From: Verrucomicrobiales bacterium
Lineage (GTDB): Bacteria; Verrucomicrobiota; Verrucomicrobiia; Limisphaerales; J093
Reading direction: 5' to 3'
DNA: 64,000 bases
Assembly: GCA_024233215.1 (NCBI GenBank)
Contig: JACKPW010000003.1
Coordinates: 124,001-188,000 of the forward strand
Numbering within the stretch: position 1 is the first letter of the stretch; each line of letters starts with the position of its first letter. Under the pieces are notes generated by a model. The model ran no database searches, was not told where the DNA came from, and was given only the letters and a program-made list of their open reading frames with translations. Positions 9,190 through 17,093 of the stretch are shown here, piece after piece. The position numbers and the translations under genes were made by a program.

Positions 9190-9465
9190 TTACCGGTCAC
9201 GCAACTCCTCTTCGAGTCGCTCGCTGAGCCATTGCTTGATCATGCTCTGGTAGTTCAAATAGCGCGACCGCGCCAGGCGCTTGATCCGGGCCAGCATGCG
9301 GGGGTCCATCCGCAGCGTGATCGTCACCGATTCCGTCCCCTCGGTGGTCGCCGCCACCGAGGCGTCCATCAGCCGCAGGTCAATCGCCGCTTCCGCCCAG
9401 AATGCCGCCTCCGCCTCTTCGCTGTCGAAGAGCGGTACGTCATCCCAGCGCGTGATCAGGTTCAT
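9190..9465 (-). CDS. CopG-like / BrnA-like antitoxin (ribbon-helix-helix)
   Basis: A 91-residue acidic protein. The N-terminal DSEEAEAAFWAEAA segment and the C-terminal TLRMDPRMLARIKRLARSRY...YQSMIKQWLSERL pattern are characteristic of CopG-type antitoxins of type II systems. The start MNLITRWDD is preferred (an AGG lies about 6 bases upstream); a start 10 codons earlier is possible. It follows the toxin gene by 43 bases, the toxin-first order known for BrnT/BrnA. It should bind and neutralise the toxin and repress the shared promoter, probably at the tandem repeat ahead of the toxin. Confidence 0.72.
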   Translation of the reverse strand: MNLITRWDDVPLFDSEEAEAAFWAEAAIDLRLMDASVAATTEGTESVTITLRMDPRMLARIKRLARSRYLNYQSMIKQWLSERLEEELRDR

Positions 9466-9508
9466 TCGCCTGCGGGTGCCGATCGGCGACACCACGCCGC
9501 CGATCCGC

Positions 9509-9796
9509 CTAGTGCGCGAGCATCCGGTCCACCTTCCGCTGATGGAAGAACTGTTCTTCCGGCGTGAAAGGTCGGGCCACGAGGACCCGGACCTGCTTGC
9601 CGTTCGTGCGATAGAGGCTGAAAACCCCCACCCCGCTCGCGGATCGACCCAGGTTGAAGAACCTGGCTTGAACCGAAAAACGCGGTGAATCCGGCATCAA
9701 TCGCACGGCAAACGGATCCTCAAAGGATTCCTCGATGTCGCGCAGCGTCAAAGAGCCATCACATTCAAAGGGCGGGTTTGTCCAGTCGAATTCCAT
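9509..9796 (-). CDS. BrnT-like (DUF497) toxin
   Basis: A 95-residue basic protein opening MEFDWTNPP and carrying the RVLVARPFTPEEQFFHQRK segment that corresponds to the C-terminal strand-helix of BrnT ribonuclease-type toxins (usually 'R.ISAR.ATR.ER..Y'). The match is at pattern level and divergent, so the family call is moderate. It is the first gene of a two-gene unit with the CopG-like antitoxin. A recognisable promoter and a tandem 11-base repeat lie immediately upstream. The presumed role is growth-inhibiting RNA cleavage restrained by the partner. Confidence 0.6.
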   Translation of the reverse strand: MEFDWTNPPFECDGSLTLRDIEESFEDPFAVRLMPDSPRFSVQARFFNLGRSASGVGVFSLYRTNGKQVRVLVARPFTPEEQFFHQRKVDRMLAH

Positions 9797-9824
9797 TCTG
9801 TCCAGTAAATCAATCGCCCATGCA

Positions 9825-9846
9825 TTGTGTTTACATTGTATTTACA
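9825..9846 (-). promoter_or_regulatory. Tandem 11-bp repeat, putative toxin-antitoxin operator
   Basis: Two head-to-tail 11-base units, TTGTGTTTACA and TTGTATTTACA as read on the plus strand, differing at one base. They overlap the predicted -10 region of the toxin gene, which places them where an autorepressing ribbon-helix-helix antitoxin would bind. Operator function is inferred. Confidence 0.5.
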
Positions 9847-9866
9847 GCAATCGGCGTGCCGGTCAA
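9839..9866 (-). promoter_or_regulatory. Predicted sigma70-type promoter of the BrnT-like operon
   Basis: On the minus strand, TTGACC (9861-9866) and TAAATA (9839-9844) are separated by 16 bases; an alternative -10 TACAAT lies at 9835-9840 with a long 20-base spacer. The site lies about 40-70 bases ahead of the toxin ATG in an AT-rich patch unusual for this region. Confidence 0.45.
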
Positions 9867-9915
9867 GTGACAAAATGCAGCGATTTGGTGGCGGGCCAGT
9901 GGTTCAAAGCACTCC

Positions 9916-9940
9916 GCAGCCGCGGACGTCAGCCCGCGCA
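9916..9940 (-). repeat. Dispersed palindromic repeat, family 1 copy
   Basis: Imperfect copy of the repeat with core CGCGGAC-TGAC-GTCCGCG; here the core reads CGCGGACGTCAGCCCGCG on the plus strand. It lies in noncoding DNA between pilC and the toxin gene. Related copies lie at 38487-38511, 38539-38563 and 40025-40050. Confidence 0.65.
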
Positions 9941-10101
9941 TTGGTTTCCCTCCGCACTCTCAGAGGCGCCGACTAACGGCGGCGGCGACGCTTCCTCCTG
10001 ATTCGGTGCAGACGGTATGCGCACCCGGCTGGTGGCGCAAACGCATCGCCGTTGCGCCCCAACGGTTTGAGGGCGAAACTCCGAACCCCGGACGGAACGG
10101 A

Positions 10102-11460
10102 TCACTCCCCACCGCTGCCACCGCCTTCACCGCCGAGCTTGTTGATCATCTCGATCAGCGGCAGGAACAGGGCGATGACGATGCTGCCGACGATCACGGC
10201 CAGGAAGACGATCATGATCGGCTCGAGCAGCGAGGTCATGGCGGACACGGCATTGTCCACTTCATCCTCGTAGGTGTCGGCGATCTTCATGAGCATCTCC
10301 GGCAGGGCGCCGGTTTGTTCGCCGACGTCGACCATGCTGATGACCATGGGCGGAAAGACGCGGGAGGCGTCGAGCGGGGCGGTGATGGTCTCCCCCTCCT
10401 TCACGCTCTCGTGAATGTTGGCGACCGCCTGGCTGACGGTGACGTTGCCCGAGGTTTCCTTGACGATCGTGAGCGCCTGGAGGATGGGCACGCCGCTGCT
10501 GACGAGGGTGCCGAGCGTCCGGGTGAACCGGGAGATGGCGACCTTGGAGATCACAGGCCCCAGGACGGGCATCACCAGCTTGAAGCGGTCCCAATACTTG
10601 CGGACGAATTTGGTCTTCAAGGCAAACTTGAAGGCGATGGCGAACACCACCAGGCCGATGACCACGGGCCCCGGAAAGACCGGCAGGCCCCAGGGTGCCT
10701 GATCGCCAATCAGGATGGACTTGCTCTTGATGATGTTCGCGATGGCCAGGACCTTCTGGGTGAACCACGGCAGTTTGGCGCCCTCGAGCATGTCGGCGAA
10801 GATCGTCTCGAACTTCGGGACGACGAACACCATCAGGACCGCGAGGATGACGACGGCGACGATGAGCACCGCGACCGGGTAGAACATGGCGGCCTTGATC
10901 TTGCCCTTGATCTTCTCGGCCTTCTCCATGAACTCGGAGAGACGGTTCAACACGATTTCCAGCACGCCGCCCAACTCGCCGGCCTTGACCATGTTGACAA
11001 ACAACTTGTTGAACACCTTGGGATGCTGGGCCAACGCCTCGGAAAAGGTGCTGCCACCCTCGATGGCCACTGCGATCTCCCCGATGATCCGTTTGAGCGT
11101 GGGATTGCGTTCCTGCTTCTCCAGCACCCGCATGCCGCGCAACAGCGGCAGGCCGGCGTCGACCAGGGTCGCCAACTGGCGGGTGAACGTGCACATCACC
11201 TTGGTTTTGACCTTGCCCCCGAGGAACGGAATCTTGATCTCCAGGTTCTTGAGGTCGCGCTTGCCCTTCTTCCCCTTCCGGGCCCCTCCGCCCTTGGCCT
11301 TGCCCCCCTTTTCCTTCGCCTTCTCGGCGGCGACCACCTTCGTGGGGTAGAACCCCATTTCCTTCAGGCGGTTGATGGCTTCGTTCTGGTTCGCGACCTC
11401 CAGGGTGCCCTTGGTCTCCTTCCCTTTCGGGTCCATCGCGACATAATTGAATGCAGGCAT
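10102..11460 (-). CDS. pilC: Type IV pilus / type II secretion inner-membrane platform protein PilC/GspF
   Basis: A 452-residue polytopic membrane protein with two GspF domains (about 105-230 and 325-445) and the usual three membrane segments, including FYPVAVLIVAVVILAVLMVFV and the C-terminal LLEPIMIVFLAVIVGSIVIALFLPL. A Lys/Gly-rich linker (about 45-70) follows the N-terminal KGTLEVANQNEAINRLKEMG element. It converts ATPase motion into pilin addition. A GGAG lies about 8 bases ahead of the ATG. It is last in the order pilB, pilT, second ATPase, pilC, and ends with a Gly-rich tail. Confidence 0.92.
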   Translation of the reverse strand: MPAFNYVAMDPKGKETKGTLEVANQNEAINRLKEMGFYPTKVVAAEKAKEKGGKAKGGGARKGKKGKRDLKNLEIKIPFLGGKVKTKVMCTFTRQLATLVDAGLPLLRGMRVLEKQERNPTLKRIIGEIAVAIEGGSTFSEALAQHPKVFNKLFVNMVKAGELGGVLEIVLNRLSEFMEKAEKIKGKIKAAMFYPVAVLIVAVVILAVLMVFVVPKFETIFADMLEGAKLPWFTQKVLAIANIIKSKSILIGDQAPWGLPVFPGPVVIGLVVFAIAFKFALKTKFVRKYWDRFKLVMPVLGPVISKVAISRFTRTLGTLVSSGVPILQALTIVKETSGNVTVSQAVANIHESVKEGETITAPLDASRVFPPMVISMVDVGEQTGALPEMLMKIADTYEDEVDNAVSAMTSLLEPIMIVFLAVIVGSIVIALFLPLIEMINKLGGEGGGSGGE

Positions 11461-11482
11461 GGTGTAACTCCGGGCTTCGGTC

Positions 11483-13183
11483 TCAGGTGTACTTCAGAAC
11501 CTCTTCCACTGTCGTGGCCCCTTCGAAGATGCCGCGCAATCCGTCCTCACGGAGCGGCACCATTCCCAACTCGATGGCCTTCTGGCGCAGGACCGCAGTA
11601 GGGGAACGCTGGTTGATCAACTCCCGAATCGGCTCGCTGTTGATCAACAATTCGTAGATCCCCTTGCGCCCCCGATAACCACTGTCGTTGCACTCATTGC
11701 AGCCCCGGCCGTAATAGAACACCTTCTCGCCCACGTCATGGGCGGACAAGCCGAGCAGGGAAAGCTGGGATTCCGTCGGTTCGAAGGGCGTGCGGCATCG
11801 CTTGCAGATCGTGCGCACCAGGCGCTGGGCCAGCACCGCCATCAACGTCGACGAGATCAGGAACGGCTCGACGCCCATGTCCACCAGGCGGGTCACGGTG
11901 CCGGGCGCGTCGTTGGTGTGCAGGGTGCTCAGGACCAGGTGACCGGTCAGCGAGGCCTGGATCGCCACCTGAGAGGTTTCCAGATCGCGCATCTCCCCGA
12001 GCATGATGATGTCGGGGTCCTGGCGCAGAAACGAACGCAACGCCTTGGCGAAGGTCATCCCCACCGACTCATGGACCGGCACCTGCATGATGCCGTCGAT
12101 GTCGAACTCGACCGGGTCCTCCACGGTCAGGAGCTTCGACTCCATCCGGTTCACCCGGCGCAGGGCGGAGTAGAGCGTGGTGGTCTTGCCGCAACCCGTG
12201 GGCCCGGTCACGATGAAGATGCCGTTCGGTTGCTCGATGGCCTCCTGGGTGTAGTCGTAGATGAACGGCGGGAACCCGAGGCTCTCGAGGTCCAGGGTCA
12301 TCGCCGAGCGGTCGAGCACGCGGAGCACGACCGATTCGCCAAACTGCGTGGGCAGGGTGGAAACGCGCAGATCCACGAGCCTTCCGCCGATGTTGACGGA
12401 AATGCGGCCGTCCTGCGGGAGGCGCCGTTCGGCGATGTCGAGATTCGACATGACCTTGATGCGCGAAATCACCGGAATTGCCAGATGCAGCGGCGGCGGG
12501 GCCATCTCATACAGGGCGCCGTCCACGCGGTAGCGGATTCGGAAGCTGTCCTCGAACGGCTCGAAGTGAATGTCGCTTGCCCGATCCTGCACGGCCTGGT
12601 GGAGCACCAGATTCACGAACTTGACAATCGGGGCGCTGTCCGCCGTATCCGAAATATCCAGTTCCTTGATCTCGTCATCCGTCAGGGCCTCATCCGACCC
12701 CAGGTCCGCGCCCATTTCCTTGAGCAGGTCGGACATGGCCCCCGTCTCTTTGGGGTAGAGCTTGTCGATGAGCGCCTCGATCTGGTCGGGATCGGCCACC
12801 ACCACCTGGACCTCCTTGCCGATGGTGTAACCGAGTTCATCGATCACCTCGGGATTGAGCGGATTGGCGAGGGCGATCTGCACGGTCGTGCCGAACACGG
12901 CCACCGGGATGCAGTGGTACATGCGCGCCACGGAAGCCGGCACCGCTTCGAGAATGTCCGGGGTCAGGTCCGCCTCGGTCGGGTGCACCACCTCGGTCGC
13001 CAGGTGGTCCGCCATGATCTGGAGCAGGGTTTCCTGGTCGAGCAGACCGTAGTCCACGAGCAACCGGCCGATGGGGCGACCACTGCGCTCATGCTCCGCC
13101 CCCACCTCCTCGAGCTGCATGTCATCGATCAGGCCCTGCTCCCGCAGCAGGCCAACCAGGGGATCTCCGCTGATGTCCGCCAT
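11483..13183 (-). CDS. GspE/PilB-family secretion or pilus-extension ATPase (second copy)
   Basis: A 566-residue cytoplasmic hexameric ATPase. Order: N-terminal GspE-N/MshEN domain (about 1-150), Walker A GPTGCGKTTT (about 328), Asp box LTVEDPVE, Walker B IIMLGEMRD, His box GHLVLSTLHTND, and a zinc tetracysteine site (CKRC and CNEC, about 465-515). Length and motifs are complete. The Gly-Cys-Gly in Walker A differs from the GSG of the other ATPase here. It lies 3 bases after pilT and 22 bases before pilC. Two extension-type ATPases share one PilC, so one may drive pilin assembly and the other type II secretion; which does which is not evident. Confidence 0.88.
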   Translation of the reverse strand: MADISGDPLVGLLREQGLIDDMQLEEVGAEHERSGRPIGRLLVDYGLLDQETLLQIMADHLATEVVHPTEADLTPDILEAVPASVARMYHCIPVAVFGTTVQIALANPLNPEVIDELGYTIGKEVQVVVADPDQIEALIDKLYPKETGAMSDLLKEMGADLGSDEALTDDEIKELDISDTADSAPIVKFVNLVLHQAVQDRASDIHFEPFEDSFRIRYRVDGALYEMAPPPLHLAIPVISRIKVMSNLDIAERRLPQDGRISVNIGGRLVDLRVSTLPTQFGESVVLRVLDRSAMTLDLESLGFPPFIYDYTQEAIEQPNGIFIVTGPTGCGKTTTLYSALRRVNRMESKLLTVEDPVEFDIDGIMQVPVHESVGMTFAKALRSFLRQDPDIIMLGEMRDLETSQVAIQASLTGHLVLSTLHTNDAPGTVTRLVDMGVEPFLISSTLMAVLAQRLVRTICKRCRTPFEPTESQLSLLGLSAHDVGEKVFYYGRGCNECNDSGYRGRKGIYELLINSEPIRELINQRSPTAVLRQKAIELGMVPLREDGLRGIFEGATTVEEVLKYT

Positions 13184-13186
13184 GGA

Positions 13187-14299
13187 CTAGAGCCTCCTCC
13201 CGCCCTCGGCCTCGGCCTCCTGCTGTGCCGCCTCGAGTTCGTGAAGTTTCTGCAGGATCGTCACCGGATCCTGCGCCTTCGTGATGACCTCCTCCTGGGC
13301 GATCAGGCCGGCCTGGTACTTGTCCAGCAGGAAGCTGTCGAGCGTTACCATGCCATGCTTCGCCCCCGTCTGGATGTCGGACTGGATACGGAACGTCTTG
13401 TTGTCACGGATGAGCGCCGCGATGGACGGGGTGTTGATCATGATCTCGAAGATCGCCACCCGCCCCGGTTTGTCCGACCGCGGGAGCAGCAACTGGGAAA
13501 TCACCGCCTGGAGCACGGTGGAAAGCTGGATGCGGACCTGCTCCTGCTGGGTGGTGGGAAAGGCCTGCGTGATACGGTCGATGGTCTTGGCCGCCCCGGT
13601 GGTGTGCAGGGTGCCGAACACCAAGTGACCGGTTTCGGCCGCCGCGATGGCGGCCTCCATCGTTTCCAGGTCGCGCAGCTCGCCGACCAGGATGATGTCC
13701 GGGTCCTGACGCAGGGCGCGCCGCAGGGCCTCGGGGAAGTTCGGCACATCCACGTTCACCTCGCGCTGGGTCACCACCGCGTTCTTGTGCTTGTGGTAAT
13801 ACTCGATGGGGTCCTCGATGGTGATGATGTGCGCATCATCCCGCTCCTCATTGATGATGTTGATCATCGAGGCCAGCGTCGTGGTCTTGCCGGAACCGGT
13901 CGGGCCGGTGATCAGAACCAGTCCGCGCGGCTTGTAAAGCAGCTCCCGCACGGACGGCGGCAGGCCGATCTCCTCCAGCGTGAGCAGCTTGAAGGGAATC
14001 TGGCGGGACACGATGGCGAAGTTGCCGCGCTCCTTGAACACGCTGACCCGGAAGCGCGCCATGTCACCGAAAGCAAAACCGAAGTCCGCGCCTCCCCGTT
14101 CGCGCACCTGTTGGATGTTGTCCTCCGAGGTAATCGTCCGCATCAGCTCCTCGGTATCTTCCGCCTTGAGCGGCGGGCCCTCCACCTTGTGCAACGTTCC
14201 GTGCAACCGGATCACGGGCGGCACCCCCACACGCAAATGCAGGTCAGCGGCGTTCTCTTGAACCACCAACTGCAGCAGGTCGGACATCGAATAGGACAT
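13187..14299 (-). CDS. pilT: Type IV pilus retraction ATPase PilT
   Basis: A 370-residue ATPase with the PilT layout: PAS-like N-terminal domain (about 1-100; DLHLRVGVPPVIRLHG), Walker A GPTGSGKTTT (about 135), Asp box IITIEDPIEY, Walker B IILVGELRD, His box GHLVFGTLHT, and a C-terminal retraction region with SIAALIRDNK in the position of the AIRNLIRE motif. It lacks the N-terminal MshEN and zinc-finger segments of the PilB copies. The C-terminus carries an extra Ala/Glu/Gln-rich tail. It depolymerises pilin, giving twitching or DNA uptake when paired with PilB. It follows the first ATPase by 81 bases. Confidence 0.92.
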   Translation of the reverse strand: MSYSMSDLLQLVVQENAADLHLRVGVPPVIRLHGTLHKVEGPPLKAEDTEELMRTITSEDNIQQVRERGGADFGFAFGDMARFRVSVFKERGNFAIVSRQIPFKLLTLEEIGLPPSVRELLYKPRGLVLITGPTGSGKTTTLASMINIINEERDDAHIITIEDPIEYYHKHKNAVVTQREVNVDVPNFPEALRRALRQDPDIILVGELRDLETMEAAIAAAETGHLVFGTLHTTGAAKTIDRITQAFPTTQQEQVRIQLSTVLQAVISQLLLPRSDKPGRVAIFEIMINTPSIAALIRDNKTFRIQSDIQTGAKHGMVTLDSFLLDKYQAGLIAQEEVITKAQDPVTILQKLHELEAAQQEAEAEGGRRL

Positions 14300-14380
14300 G
14301 GGTAAAGCTCAGGGAAGCGGGCCGTCCAACGGCGCCGGGTGTTTTGACTGGGAATTCAACTGCATGCTCTGGGACCGGGA

Positions 14381-16087
14381 CTAGGCTTCGTCCATCACGG
14401 TCGCTTCGATGACTTCCTTCGGCGTGGTCAGACCGGCCAGCGCCTTGCGCGCACCGTCCTCACGGAGGGTACGCATGCCCATCTCCCGGGCCCGGGAACG
14501 GAGCACCGTCGCCGTCACCTTTTCGTAGATGAGTTTGCGCACGTCATCGTCGATGACGAAGATCTCGAAGATCCCCATGCGACCGCGGTGACCGGTCTTG
14601 TTGCACTCGCCACAGCCGCGGCCCTTGCGGAAGTTCGCCTCGGCGAGCTGGGCGTCGTCGAGCGCCAGCGACTTCAACTCCTGGGCCGTGGGCTGGTACG
14701 GCTCGCTGCAACGCTTGCAGATCTTGCGGACCAGGCGCTGGGCCATCAACCCCCGGGACGCCGAGGCCACGAGGAACGGCTTCACCCCGATGTCGATCAA
14801 CCGCGTGACCGCGCTGGGGGCATCGTTCGTGTGCAGGGTGGAGAACACCAGGTGTCCGGTCAGCGAGGCGTTGATCGCGATGGTGGCTGTCTCCAGGTCG
14901 CGAATCTCCCCCAGCATGATGATGTTGGGGGCCTGGCGAAGCATCGCACGGAGCGCCGCGGAGAAGGTCAACCCGACCGTCTCGTTCACGTGCACCTGGT
15001 TGATGCCCGACATGACGTACTCGACCGGGTCCTCGACCGTGATGATCTTGCGATCCGGACGGTTGATGAAGTTGAGCACGCCGTAGAGGGTGGTCGTCTT
15101 GCCCGACCCGGTGGGCCCGGTGACCAGGAGGATGCCGTCAGGCAGGCCGATCAGGCGCTCGAAAGTCTGTTGGTCATCGCTGAAGAAACCCAGTTCCGGC
15201 AAACCCAGTTTCAGGCCCTCCTTGTCGAGGATACGCATCACGATGCTCTCCCCATGCGTCGTCGGGAGGCAGGAAACCCGGAGGTCGATCAGCTTGCCGC
15301 CCACTTCGGACTGGATACGGCCGTCCTGCGGGATGCGCTTCTCCGCAATGGACATGTTCGACATGATCTTGAGGCGGCTGATCACGGAGGCCTGCAGCCG
15401 TTTCGGCGGCGAGTTGACCTCGTGCAACACGCCGTCAATCCGATAGCGCAGCCGGAAGGCGCTGGCCAGGGGTTCCAGGTGAATGTCCGAGGCGCGCATC
15501 TTGAACGCCTCCACGATCACCGTGTTCACCAGCTTGATGATCGGCGCATCCGCCTCCACCGCCGACCCGTCATCCGTCTGCACCGCCGCGATGGTCCCGA
15601 TGTCCACCTCGCCCTCGGTGATGTCCTGGATCATCTTGCTGACGGAATCGTCCTTCGCACCGTAATAACGGCCGATGGCCGCCTCGATGTCGGATGCCGT
15701 CGCAACCGCGGGAATCACATGAATGCCCAGGGCAGCCTGCAGCCCGTCCAGCGTGTCCAGATCCGAGGGATCCGACATGGCCACCACGACCGATTCGCCC
15801 TCCTTCCGGACCGGCACCACGTTGAACCGCTTCGCCACATCGCGGCGGACCGCAGCAATCACCTCATCGGTGAGCTGCATGTCATCGAAATCGACAAACT
15901 CGGCGCCAAAATGGGCCGCCTTCGCCTGGCCCACGATGCCCGCGGTGACGACCCCTTGAGCGATGAGCGTGTCCACCACGCCCTCGCCGGTGGAATCGGC
16001 CTCGGCGCGGACGGGGCCCAACTGGTCCTCCGTCACCCAGCCCATCTCAACGAGGCTGTCGATCAGATAGTCGTCTCTTGCCGCCAC
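14381..16087 (-). CDS. pilB: PilB/GspE-family pilus assembly ATPase (first gene of motor operon)
   Basis: A 568-residue ATPase with an MshEN/GspE-N domain (about 1-150), Walker A GPTGSGKTTT (about 332), Asp box ITVEDPVEY, Walker B IIMLGEIRD, His box GHLVFSTLHTND, and tetracysteine zinc site (CKRC and CGEC). The start is GTG, preceded by AAGG at 5 bases. A good promoter and a leader stem-loop lie upstream. It powers pilin extraction from the membrane and assembly onto PilC. I give the name pilB by motif and operon position; assignment between this copy and the second could be swapped. Confidence 0.88.
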   Translation of the reverse strand: MAARDDYLIDSLVEMGWVTEDQLGPVRAEADSTGEGVVDTLIAQGVVTAGIVGQAKAAHFGAEFVDFDDMQLTDEVIAAVRRDVAKRFNVVPVRKEGESVVVAMSDPSDLDTLDGLQAALGIHVIPAVATASDIEAAIGRYYGAKDDSVSKMIQDITEGEVDIGTIAAVQTDDGSAVEADAPIIKLVNTVIVEAFKMRASDIHLEPLASAFRLRYRIDGVLHEVNSPPKRLQASVISRLKIMSNMSIAEKRIPQDGRIQSEVGGKLIDLRVSCLPTTHGESIVMRILDKEGLKLGLPELGFFSDDQQTFERLIGLPDGILLVTGPTGSGKTTTLYGVLNFINRPDRKIITVEDPVEYVMSGINQVHVNETVGLTFSAALRAMLRQAPNIIMLGEIRDLETATIAINASLTGHLVFSTLHTNDAPSAVTRLIDIGVKPFLVASASRGLMAQRLVRKICKRCSEPYQPTAQELKSLALDDAQLAEANFRKGRGCGECNKTGHRGRMGIFEIFVIDDDVRKLIYEKVTATVLRSRAREMGMRTLREDGARKALAGLTTPKEVIEATVMDEA

Positions 16088-16110
16088 TGTTGCCTTTCTG
16101 ATGATCCAAA

Positions 16111-16132
16111 GACCGGCCCAGCCAGGCCGGTC
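16111..16132 (-). promoter_or_regulatory. Stem-loop in the pilB leader
   Basis: A perfect 8-bp stem (GACCGGCC with GGCCGGTC) and a 6-base loop lie inside the predicted 5' untranslated leader, between the predicted promoter and the GTG start; on the transcript it is followed by UUU. It could be an attenuator or an RNA-stability element; function is inference. Confidence 0.4.
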
Positions 16133-16164
16133 ACGCCGCCACTCTATGGAATGTCGGGGCGACC

Positions 16165-16193
16165 TGTATCTGCCAAATCGCGCCGGATGTCAA
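16165..16193 (-). promoter_or_regulatory. Predicted sigma70-type promoter of the pilus motor operon
   Basis: A perfect TTGACA (16188-16193) and a weaker GATACA (16165-16170) separated by 17 bases on the minus strand, about 78 bases ahead of the pilB start. No other -35 of this quality is seen in the 264-base gap. Confidence 0.5.
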
Positions 16194-16351
16194 CGCACAG
16201 TCCCATTCGCCCATTCCCGGGCCGCCGCCCATCTTCCCGCCAGGCCGCCTGAACCATCAATCTCATCGTCCAGTTGGACCGGCCCGGCCCCCGGACGTCA
16301 CGGACAACCCCAAATGCCAGCAATGCGCGTGCCATAAATGGGCCGACGTTG

Positions 16352-17092
16352 TCACCACGGCCGCAGGGGTCGCCCATCCAGCGCAAACACCTGTCCGGAA
16401 ACATGCCGCATCCCCGCGAGAACGACCACAAACCGGGCCACCTCCGCCACCTCACCGAATCGTCCCAGCACATTCGACTCCCGCAGACCCGTCAGCACCG
16501 GCTCCCGGAGCCCCTCCGTCATCCGCGTGGGCAACACCCCCGGCAGCACCGCGTTCACCTGCACTCCCGAAGGACCCAGTTCAGCGGCCAGGGAGTGCGT
16601 CAACCCGATCAATCCCGCCTTGGCCGCCGCGTAACCGGCCTGTCCCCGCCCTCCCCGCAGCCCGGCATGGCTGGTGAGGTGGATCAGGTGCCCCCACCCC
16701 CGCTCCACCATCCCTGCCACGCAGGCCCGGCTGCAGCGAAAAGCCCCTTTCAGGTTGGTGTCCAGCAGGACATCCCAGTGTTCCGGCGGCAACTCCCAAA
16801 GAGCCTTGTCGACGGTGCTCCCGGCGTTGTTCACCAGCACGTCCACGCCTCCCCAGAGAGCGTGAACGGATGCCACCGCCGCCTCCACGGAGTCCGTCCG
16901 GGTCACATCCAGCGGCAAGGCGTGGAGCCGGTCTCCGACCGGAGCGGCCGGCTGCGCGAATGGAGTGACATGCCATCCCGCCGCCACCCGATAACCCGCT
17001 TCCAGAAACGCATCCACCAGCGCACGCCCCAGACCGCCGGCCGCACCGGTGATCAGGACCCTGCCCGAGGCGTCTGCCGGAGACGCGGTCAC
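16352..17092 (-). CDS. Short-chain dehydrogenase/reductase (FabG-like)
   Basis: A 246-residue cytoplasmic oxidoreductase with a complete classical SDR set: NAD(P)-binding TGAAGGLG near the N-terminus, NNAG (about 80), catalytic Ser in LTSHAG and YAAAK (about 140-155), then PGVLPTRM. I place the start at GTG 17092 because GGAGG lies 6 bases upstream, giving a start one base after the amidohydrolase stop; an in-frame ATG 24 bases earlier would overlap that gene. FabG-like length and motifs suggest reduction of a 3-oxo substrate, but SDR substrate cannot be read from sequence. Confidence 0.85.
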   Translation of the reverse strand: MTASPADASGRVLITGAAGGLGRALVDAFLEAGYRVAAGWHVTPFAQPAAPVGDRLHALPLDVTRTDSVEAAVASVHALWGGVDVLVNNAGSTVDKALWELPPEHWDVLLDTNLKGAFRCSRACVAGMVERGWGHLIHLTSHAGLRGGRGQAGYAAAKAGLIGLTHSLAAELGPSGVQVNAVLPGVLPTRMTEGLREPVLTGLRESNVLGRFGEVAEVARFVVVLAGMRHVSGQVFALDGRPLRPW

Positions 17093-17093
17093 A

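Larger units (their letters stand above)
9797..10101. other. Intergenic region between pilC and toxin gene
   Basis: No gene is seen. It holds the toxin promoter and tandem repeat, one copy of the CGCGGAC-type palindromic repeat (9916-9940), and a weak hairpin (CCGTTG 10049-10054 with CAACGG 10060-10065) shortly after the pilC stop that may help end the pilus operon transcript. Confidence 0.5.

Noticed and set aside
11738..14305. 855-codon plus-strand ORF opposite the ATPase genes
   Set aside because: Antisense shadow; His/Gln/Arg-rich without motifs, whereas both minus-strand ATPases have full Walker and His boxes.
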